Shown here: positions 57,238-64,000 of the stretch, one piece after another
Layout: each line of letters starts with the position of its first letter
How positions within the stretch are numbered: position 1 is the stretch's first letter
Assembly: GCA_965153355.1 (NCBI GenBank)
Contig: OZ231127.1
Span: forward strand, 83,514,001-83,578,000
Source: Flaccisagitta enflata
Lineage: Eukaryota > Chaetognatha > Sagittoidea > Aphragmophora
Length of the DNA: 64,000 nt
Reading direction: 5' to 3'
Made by a program: the position numbers and the translations under genes
Notes under the pieces: generated by a model
Told to the model about the DNA's origin: nothing
Database searches by the model: none
What the model saw: only the letters and a program-made list of their open reading frames with translations

Positions 57238-57438
57238 GTTGCGGACGGGTGGGCAGGGGGGGCCAACCCCCAGCCACACCCAACGCCTCACCCAACCCCT
57301 TCCCAACACAGACACATACAAAAAAAAGTTCTAAAACACTCGTTTTCCCACTTTTCGATTTGGCTATAGATCGGACCAACAGATGGACCGACCAACGGAC
57401 GGACGGACAAAGGCTCTTAGAGTTGCGTGTCTGCAACT
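57238..57438 (-). mobile_element. Hairpin-ended dispersed repeat (family A)
   Basis: GTTGCGGACGGGTGGGCAGG, CCCACTTTTCGATTTGGCT, GACCGACCAACGGACGGACG, TCTTAGAGTTGCGTGTCTGC, with an extra CCCAACCCC-rich insert. The left terminus (ACAAGGCCGG) is missing. Confidence 0.7.
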
Positions 57439-57626
57439 TAAAAGAAAAAAAGAAAGAAAAACAGAAAAAAAAGACAAAATAAGAGAAAAAGAAAAAATCA
57501 ATCCAGACTGGGCAATATTTCAAATCTCATACCGTAAAAATCGCATTTTGAAAAAGTATAGATTAAGAAAAAGAGCGGCAATTTTCACTGGCCGCGCGAT
57601 TCACCCGTGGTTTACAATCATAAACA

Positions 57627-58146
57627 CACAGTGGGCCTTAACTAGGTATGAGTTAAAAAAAATCCCCAATGGTAGTGACTTGTATGAGTAGGTACAATTT
57701 ATAGTGAAGAATTGATGCAAAGCCTTGAAAAAAAATTTCCCTTGAAAATTTTTTCAAAAATTGTTAAAAATAATCAATTTTTGTATATATTTGCAGATAA
57801 ATTTCAAAGATATATCAGTCTCGAAATTCTGACTCAAGATTCACATTCCTGGTGAAATTTCCAATCATTTGATAGGTCACACTTGGGTGCTTCGCATAGA
57901 AAAAGTTGGTTATTTCTTTTCACCCTCTTTACTAAATGTGGAGTGGATAATTGACTGATTTATCCTTGAGATCTATATGTAAACATATGCGAAAATTGAT
58001 ACTTTTAGACAATTTTTGCAAAAATTTTCAAGGGAAATCTTTTTTTAAGAGTTTACATCAATTCTCCACTATGAATTGTACCTTCTCATACAAGTCACTA
58101 CCATTGGGGATTTTTTTAAACTCATACCCAGTTAAGGCCCGCTGTG
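57627..58146. mobile_element. 520-base fold-back element
   Basis: Arms of about 145 bases: left from CACAGTGGGCCTTAACTAGG, right ending CCAGTTAAGGCCCGCTGTG. Within the arms CCCAATGGTAGTGACTTGTA pairs with its complement. No clear target duplication and no transposase. Confidence 0.8.
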
Positions 58147-58159
58147 CACAAATGCTCTT

Positions 58160-58300
58160 GAACATTAACAAACGTTTAAAATGTTCACGGACATCCACGG
58201 AGAGTCACGAACTTTAACGTACGTTTACAAACATTCACGAACATACGTTCACAAAAATACAAACACACGAAAATACGTTCACCAATATTCATCAAATTAA
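58160..58300. repeat. Degenerate GTTCACGAACAT array
   Basis: AACGTACGTTTACAAACATTCACGAACAT-like units. A related TTCGTGAATGT array is at 60155-60390. Confidence 0.75.
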
Positions 58301-58819
58301 ATGCATACATGATCGAGGGTATTGATGCATACATGGGGCCCCGGGGGAAATTTAAATGCAGAAAGCGGGAAAATACGAACAAAGCGTGCAAACTAGTAAA
58401 TGAGTACACATGAGCGAGCGCGTAAATGCATAAACGAGCAAGCATGAAAATGTATACATAAGCGAGCGTGCAAATGTACGCACAAGCGAATGTGCAAATT
58501 CACGCACGAGCAAACCTACAAATCTATGCACTAGGGAATGTGCAAATGCACGCACAAGTGACGCGATGATTAACAAGACCAATCTCAGGGGGCGTTTCTT
58601 GTCAGAGACAATCACATTTTTAATGGGCCACTCGGTCGCTTACTTCGTTCGTTCGCTCGCATCGCTCTCTCGCTCTGCTTGCTTTGCTTGCTTGCTAAGT
58701 TCTCAGGCTCGCTCACTCACTTCGCTCACTCCCTCATGGGACAGTTGAAATTCATAAATATGTGTTCACGCTGTAAACACCTTCGAGGGAAGAAACGCGT
58801 TTTCGGTCGTGAACAGATG

Positions 58820-58928
58820 CGCTATTCACTCATCCATTCATTTATTCATTCATTCATTCATTCAAAACGTTCATTCACTAATTATTTATCCAGCGAGGCG
58901 CACTTATTTGCCAAATCTTGGCCTTATT
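58820..58928 (+). repeat. Family D right half with ATTC array
   Basis: ATTC units, then AACGTTCATTCACTAATTAT, AGCGAGGCGCACTTATT, GCCAAATCTTGGCCTT. This matches the right half of the insertion at 4018-4358. Confidence 0.7.
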
Positions 58929-59010
58929 AAATCACGAACAAGCAATCCATACCTTACCATCTTGGTCTGTCAGTCCGTTTGTTCATAACTATTTTCAATT
59001 ACCAATCTTT

Positions 59011-59256
59011 AGTCACTGGCTAAGCGACTCTATAAGAGGTTGTGTCCGTAGGTAGGTAGGTAGGTATGTTGGAAGTATGGTAACGCGAGAATCTTAATGA
59101 CACAAAATTGACTGTACTGGTGATTTCTAAGCAATAGTGACCCTACCCTGCCACACAACAGCCTCATCCATCCTGCCCCATCCTGCCCCTGCCCACCATA
59201 TTACTCCCCTGCCCAAACACCAGCAAATACTTATCGGCCGTGTATCCGACCTTGTT
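59011..59256 (+). mobile_element. Hairpin-ended dispersed repeat, divergent copy
   Basis: AGTCACTGGCTAAGCGACTC, TATAAGAGGTTGTGTCCGTA, TAGGTAGGTAGGTAGG, CCTGCCCCTGCCCACC, ATCGGCCGTGTATCCGACCT. Confidence 0.7.
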
Positions 59257-59849
59257 TTGTATTTCCTACTGGAGCTGGAGAGGGGAGAAAGAGAAAAGAA
59301 GAAAAGGAGGAGGAAGGGGAGAAGGAGGAAGAAGAGCAGGAGGAACGATAGGCGGAGCAAGTTACAGTTGTAGCTACAGCAAGTCAGCAACAACAGCAGC
59401 CTCATCAAGATAAAGAAATGTTTGCAGTCGTCAAAACTTCATGCTTGTTTGTTCGGTCAGCTAATCCTTCCATTCATCATGATGGTGAACTGAGCGTGGA
59501 TTACGCGTAAAGACTCAAAATTGCTTGATTAGCTTTTCATATTATGAATCATACACAACCATGGTATCCAAAATTTTTTGAATGATAAATAATCATATCC
59601 GCACCTAAATCATATTCCGTGATCTATTAACGTTTTCATCTTTGATATCATCGTCAATTTGTCATCTTTATCTTGTCTACGTCGATACAATATTCACTTT
59701 GATTTGCGTCTTCATCATTGTCGCAACTATATTCTCAGTCATCTCCTTTACAGCTGCGTGTTTGACTGCCTGTTAGTATAGTACTGATTGGGCGGTTGGT
59801 CCGTATTTTGACAATTAAATCGTCAAACCTATTGGCCTTGGTTCTTAGC

Positions 59850-60030
59850 CTTGGAAAGTGTGAAAACGCGCATTTCCGCCCCTGCCCATCCGTCCGCAAC
59901 TGGTATTGGCCGTGTATCCAAAATGTAGACAGAACGGACTGGCAGCTGTCGCTTCACTGTCATAAAAATCAGCAGCTTTACAGTCATGAAAATCTGCAGC
60001 TTTACTGTCACGAAAATCCGCAGCGGCCCC
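59850..60030 (+). repeat. Family A right half followed by a 24-base tandem
   Basis: AACGCGCATTTCCGCCCCTG ... GGCCGTGTATCC, then three units like CACTGTCATAAAAATCAGCA. Confidence 0.65.
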
Positions 60031-60154
60031 ATACGCGTAATATTAGGAGAGAAAAGAGCATCACGGTTGTCGCTCAGTCTCTACACTGAGGGGGGATTTG
60101 TATATATTTATACGTCCTTTATTATGTACAGAGGCGACCGTTGAGACGAGTGTC

Positions 60155-60390
60155 ATTTCAATAAAATGATGAACAAATGTTTGTGAATGTTTGTGAACGT
60201 ATGTAAATGTTCGTGAATGTACAAGAACGTTCGTGAATGTACAAGAATGTTCGTGAACATTTGTAAACATTTGTGAACATCCATGAATTTTTGGTAACAT
60301 TTTTGAACATTTATGAAAGTTCGTAAATGTACTAGAATGTCTTTGAATGTCCTCGAACATTCGTTAATGTTCGTGAATGTTCATGAATAG
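60155..60390. repeat. TTCGTGAATGTAC-type array
   Basis: About 20 degenerate 10-12-base units (GTTCGTGAATGT, ATTTGTGAACAT). Confidence 0.85.
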
Positions 60391-60627
60391 CGCGGAAAGT
60401 GAAAATCAGTAAATCACAGGTCATTTTCTTGATATATACTTGTTAGTTTTAAAATGCATCTAACTTTTAGCGGTATGAGATATGAATGAATGAATATGAA
60501 TGAATATGGTAGACAATTTACTTGCAAAAGTCTTGACAGAAGGTTGGTATCACGTTCCATCGCTGCTCGAAAATCGCGTGGATGACGTTTTTTGTTGCCT
60601 CTTTGGAATTGTATATTTCTTCTTTTT

Positions 60628-60788
60628 AGTTGCGGACACGCAACTGTATAAGAGGCTTTGTCCGTCCATTGGTCCGTTGGTCCGTTGGTCCGTCGGTCCA
60701 TGATGATCGAGTTTGAAAGTGTGAAAATGCGCATTTCCGCCCCTGCCCACCCGTCCGCAACTGCTATTGGCCGTGTATCCGGCCTTGT
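60628..60788 (+). mobile_element. Hairpin-ended dispersed repeat (family A), full length
   Basis: AGTTGCG-GACA-CGCAACT hairpin, GTATAAGAGGCTTTGTCCGT, GGTCCGTTGGTCCGTTGGTC, ATGCGCATTTCCGCCCCTG, GGCCGTGTATCCGGCCTTG. Confidence 0.85.
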
Positions 60789-60869
60789 TGATTTGCTATT
60801 GGCGTTTTTTTTTGTTATAGTAGGTGTAACTGTGCGAATATTTGGTTAGTCTCGAGAGTTTATATTTCT

Positions 60870-61034
60870 AGTTGCGGACACGCAACTCTATAAGAGGCTT
60901 TGTCCGTCCGTCCGTCGGTCCATTGGTCCGTCGGTCCGTTGGTCCGTCGGTCCGTGATGATCGAGTTGGAAAACGCGCATTTCCGCCCCTGCCCATCCGT
61001 CCGCAACTGGTATTGGCCGTGTATCCAGCCTTGT
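60870..61034 (+). mobile_element. Hairpin-ended dispersed repeat (family A), full length
   Basis: Nearly identical to 60628-60788 at both ends. The GTCC/GGTC block differs in length, and the right end is GCCGTGTATCCAGCCTTG. Confidence 0.85.
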
Positions 61035-61095
61035 TTTTTCTGCGTTTCTTCCATTCATTTTATCTTTATTTTTTTCTTTCTTTCTCTGTCTTTTT

Positions 61096-61180
61096 AGTGA
61101 CGGACACGCAATTCTACACCTTTGCATTATGGCTCCTGCCCAACCGTCCGCGACCGTCTTGCCCTGTATCCGGCCTTGTT
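61096..61180 (+). mobile_element. Hairpin-ended repeat (family B), internally deleted
   Basis: AGTGACGGACACGCAATTCT, then directly ATGGCTCCTGCCCAACCGTC and GCCCTGTATCCGGCCTTG. The GGTC-repeat block is missing, but both ends remain. Confidence 0.75.
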
Positions 61181-61225
61181 TCTTTCTTTCTGACAGTCAG
61201 TACGTCCATCAATCGGTTTCTGTCT

Positions 61226-61336
61226 TTCTTTCTGTCTTTCTTTCTGTTTTTCTTTCTCTTTCTTTCTTCTTTTTCTTTCTCTTTCTTTCTTCTTTTTCTT
61301 TCTCTTTCTTCTTTTTCTTTTTTTCTTTCTTCTTTT

Positions 61337-61408
<72 letters not shown>

Positions 61409-61608
61409 TTTCTCTTCTTCTTTCTTTCTTTCTTTTTCTTTTTTTCTTTCTCTCTTTTTCTCTTTTTCTCTTTTTCTTTCTTTCTTTTTCTTTCTTTCTT
61501 TTATTTTTTCTTTTCCTTTTTCTCTCTTTCTTTCTTTCTTTCTTTCTTTCTCTTTCTTTTTTCTCTTTCTTTCTTTCTTTTTTCTCTTTCTCTCTTTTTC
61601 TTTCTTTC

Positions 61609-61672
<64 letters not shown>
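61226..61672. repeat. TTTC-type pyrimidine tract
   Basis: About 450 bases of TTTC, TCTTTT and TTTTTC units. The long F/S/L frames are artefacts. Confidence 0.95.
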
Positions 61673-61942
61673 GCGTTTTCGTTCTTTTTTTGTAAGTAAA
61701 TTATTTTTATTTCCTTTTCAGTGCAGTGTTTGCTTTTTTCCTTCAATTGTTCCGTCTTTGGTGTACTTGTTAGTTCGTAAGTTGATTTGTTCATCTCTTT
61801 TTTCGGTCGTTCATCGGTTCAATTACATGAATCAATGAAAGTTGGCGATGCACATGACAAAGAAAAAAACATTTTGAACAACCGCGCTTGGATGGTGAAA
61901 TGAGCGCTGGATTAGAATTTATCCAACTGTTTTTCCTTCACA

Positions 61943-62220
61943 GCACCTGTGTCGCGCTAGCTTAATGGTTAGCGTGCGCGACTGAAGAATTTCTTTTCTC
62001 TGCATTGGGAAATGCGATTCTGTCAAGTCACGGGTTCAAAACTAGACATGTGCACGACTTTTTTTCTGTGTGCTCACCTTTTGCAGCCAGAGTACCAAAA
62101 ATATGTTCGCGGAATTCCTTGCATCATTGGCTTTCAGAAAAACCACAGATTATGATATTTGAATTTAATGTGTTGCGTACAGTAGATCCTCCATATAATG
62201 CCCTTTTTGCTCGGAACGTA
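61943..62220 (+). mobile_element. tRNA-derived SINE, copy 2
   Basis: GCTAGCTTAATGGTTAGCGT (A-box-like) and CACGGGTTCAAAACTAG (B-box-like), about 70 bases apart. The tail is shared with 56379-56655, ending GCTCGGAACGTA. No cloverleaf with a normal anticodon arm can be drawn, so it is not a functional tRNA. Confidence 0.8.
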
Positions 62221-62264
62221 CTGTACATTTGGGGGAAAACCATTTTTCTACACATCCTGTTTCT

Positions 62265-62370
62265 AGGTGCGCCATAGCATCTCTATAAGAGGCTCTGTCT
62301 GTTGGTTGGTTGGTTGGTCGGTCGGTTGGTCAGTCGGTTGGCCGGTCACGCTTGAGTTGAAAATATCTAA
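62265..62370 (+). repeat. Hairpin-ended repeat (family D), left half
   Basis: AGGTGCGCCATAGCATCTCT, GGTTGGTTGGTTGGTCGGTC, CACGCTTGAGTTGAAAA. Confidence 0.7.
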
Positions 62371-62421
62371 AAGAAGCAAAAATCACTGGAAATGATTCAG
62401 AAAAATGCTATGATGATTTTT

Positions 62422-62500
62422 AGGTGCGCCTTAGCACCTCTAAAAGAGGCTCTGTCCATCTGTCCGTCCGTCCGTTGGTCACGCTCGAATGAAAAATCGC
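62422..62500 (+). repeat. Hairpin-ended repeat (family D), left half
   Basis: AGGTGCGCCTTAGCACCTCT (perfect 6-bp stem), CTGTCCGTCCGTCCGTTGGT. Confidence 0.7.
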
Positions 62501-62674
62501 TAAGACATGCTGCACAATCGTGTTTAACATGTTCTTATTTCTAAATAGGATAATTTCTTTATAATCATATATTCATATTATTATAATGATATAATTTAGG
62601 CGATTGTTAAAAAAAAATTATTACATAAAAAGAAATGTAAAATTGATATTCATGAAATAATGAATTATCATTTT

Positions 62675-62995
62675 AACAAGGCTAACACCTATAAGTCGCG
62701 TGCAAGATATAAATAATTTAAGATGACTTTTATTGACTCAAAATGACTAAAAATGACTCAAGACAACTTTAAATGACTTAAAAGGACCTAAAATGACTGA
62801 AATGACTAGTTTGACCTATTTGACTTAAGTGACTTAAAATAACTTAGAATGACTTAAAATAACTTAGAATGACTTAGAATGACTAGAAATAACTTAAAGT
62901 ATAATAAAAAAGTAAAGTATGATGGACCGACGGACCGAATGACGGACGGACCGATGGACCGACAAAGCGGGTTGTAGTGTCATGTGCACGCGACT
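62675..62995 (-). mobile_element. Hairpin-ended repeat (family C), full length with decamer array
   Basis: AACAAGGCTAACACCTATAA, GTCGCGTGCAAG, about 18 AAAATGACTT units, GTAAAGTATGATGGACCGAC, GGTTGTAGTGTCATGTGCAC, CGCGACTAAAAA. Both ends and the array are in one element. Confidence 0.8.
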
Positions 62996-63164
62996 AAAAA
63001 TCATTAACAAAATATCAATCATTTTGGGTTCTTTTATCTAATTTTACCAGTTTTTTGAAAAATATTATTCTTATTTTTAAATCTGAGGCTCAGCATATTC
63101 TTAAGATGTTCTTGATTTTTGGCCAAAACTGAGGCCGATGTTCTCATAAACAGTGTTCTTATAA

Positions 63165-63776
63165 CAGGTCGCCCAAGGGCGATATGTGGTCAGCGATACC
63201 CGTTGCCCTGCTTTGCATGGTTGTAAATTGAAATGAGAGGCAGGGCAGCGGCCCCGAAGGGGACGAAGTCCTGTAGAACACAGGGGGGCTTTTGTTCTCC
63301 GTCCGTCTGTCAGTCCATCCATCCGTCCGTCCGTCCGTCCGTCCGCCCCCCAAGGCCCTCTCAGGCTTGAAATCTGCCCTCTCAGGCCAAAAATCTGCCC
63401 TCTCAGGCCTAAAATCTGCCCTCTCAGGCCTGAAATCTGCACTCTCAGGCCTTGATTCTGGGGGGGGCAGGTTTCAGGCCTGGGAGGGCAGATTTAAGGC
63501 CTGAGAGGACAGGTAACAGGCCAGAAAGGGCAATTTTCAGGCCTGAGAAGGCAGATTCAAGGCCTGAGAGGGCAGATTTCAGGCCTGAGACGGCAGATTT
63601 CAGGCCTGAGTGGGCAGATTTCAGGCCTGAGAGGGCAGATTTTAGGTCTGAGAGGGCAGATTGCAGGCCTGAGAGGGCCTTGGGGGGACGCACGAACGGA
63701 CGGACAAACGAACGGACGGACGAACGAACGTCCCCCAGTGTTCTACAGGACTTCGTCCCCTTTGGGGCCGCTGCCC
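63165..63776. repeat. Family E fold-back
   Basis: CGCCCAAGGGCGATATGTGG, then an inverted pair: GGGCAGCGGCCCCGAAGGGG at 63243 and the complementary GTCCCCTTTGGGGCCGCTGC ending near 63776. Both arms carry CCCTCTCAGGCCTGAAATCTG-type units meeting near 63465. Confidence 0.8.
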
Positions 63777-63794
63777 AAAAAGAAAAGCGTGTAG

Positions 63795-64000
63795 GTTGGA
63801 TAGGTCTGATAGAGCTTGGGATAGGTCTGAAAGAGCTTGGGATAGGTCTGATAGAGCTCGGGATAGGTCTGATAGAGCTCAGGATAGGTCTGATAGAGCT
63901 AGGGATAGGTCTGAGAGAGCTCAGGATAGGTCTGATAGAGCTTAGGATAGGTCTGATGGAGCTGTGATAGGTCTGATAGAGCTCAGGATAGGTCTGATAA
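63795..64000 (+). repeat. 21-base GATAGGTCTGATAGAGCT array, cut by window end
   Basis: About ten units, near-perfect 21-base spacing, giving an apparent IGLIELG heptapeptide repeat. No gene context. The array continues past the window. Confidence 0.9.

Noticed and set aside
61096-61699. 275-codon S/F/L-rich open frame
   Set aside because: It begins inside hairpin-ended repeats and continues through a TTTC tract; no gene.
61943-62040. Functional tRNA gene
   Set aside because: A- and B-box-like motifs are present, but no proper anticodon arm or acceptor stem can be formed, and a second full-length copy with the same tail exists.

Overview
This window is eukaryotic, most likely from a metazoan with a repeat-rich genome. 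Supporting signs are a decayed Penelope-like retroelement with a GIY-YIG domain, a Ty3/gypsy pol remnant, a tRNA-derived SINE, many short terminal-inverted-repeat elements, GT-AG introns of about 100-170 bases, and microsatellites of almost every type. Nothing looks bacterial: there are no operons, Shine-Dalgarno sites or CRISPR arrays. I cannot name the species.

Layout. 1-3250: gene-poor DNA with a Penelope-like fragment on the minus strand and a degenerate tandem repeat ending in a perfect palindrome. 3269-9006: one large inverted-repeat structure with arms of about 0.85 kb, whose interior holds fold-back repeats and nested miniature elements. 9000-16000: purine tracts, TC, CA, GAAA and ACATACTT arrays. 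16275-19433: a 3.1-kb G-rich minisatellite of 82-base units. 19450-24000: dispersed hairpin-ended repeats, a TA-flanked inverted-repeat element and a long TGAA array. 24000-31000: the only part with convincing host-type coding DNA. It holds a two-exon 3' gene end (24107-24465), a minus-strand first exon (25998-25583), a three-coding-exon C2HC zinc-finger gene (27545-29779) and a possible minus-strand last exon (30727-30568). 31000-42300: AT-rich, GAA, TTG and TTTC arrays with more dispersed repeats. 42557-45170: Ty3/gypsy pol debris interrupted by a 617-base TA-flanked element. 45150-48000: an A/T-rich inverted repeat and two more fold-back elements. 48800-64000: dispersed repeats, 10-12-base satellites, an 80-base tandem repeat, two SINE copies, a 520-base fold-back element and a fold-back at the right end.

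The most distinctive signal is a superfamily of short dispersed repeats. One end carries a 6-7-bp hairpin followed by a second small hairpin (CTCTATAAGAG), then GTCC/GGTC-type tandem repeats, and the other end carries a hairpin reading GGCC...CCGGCCTTG. The first stem changes sequence between subfamilies with both strands changing together, so pairing is conserved while sequence is not. A paralogous empty site at 4018-4358 shows that one member moved as a discrete unit. Several members hold subfamily-specific tandem arrays, which may have seeded the larger satellites here.

The genes show no clear functional link. The zinc-finger gene and the 25.6-26.0 kb exon are transcribed divergently from an interval of about 1.5 kb.
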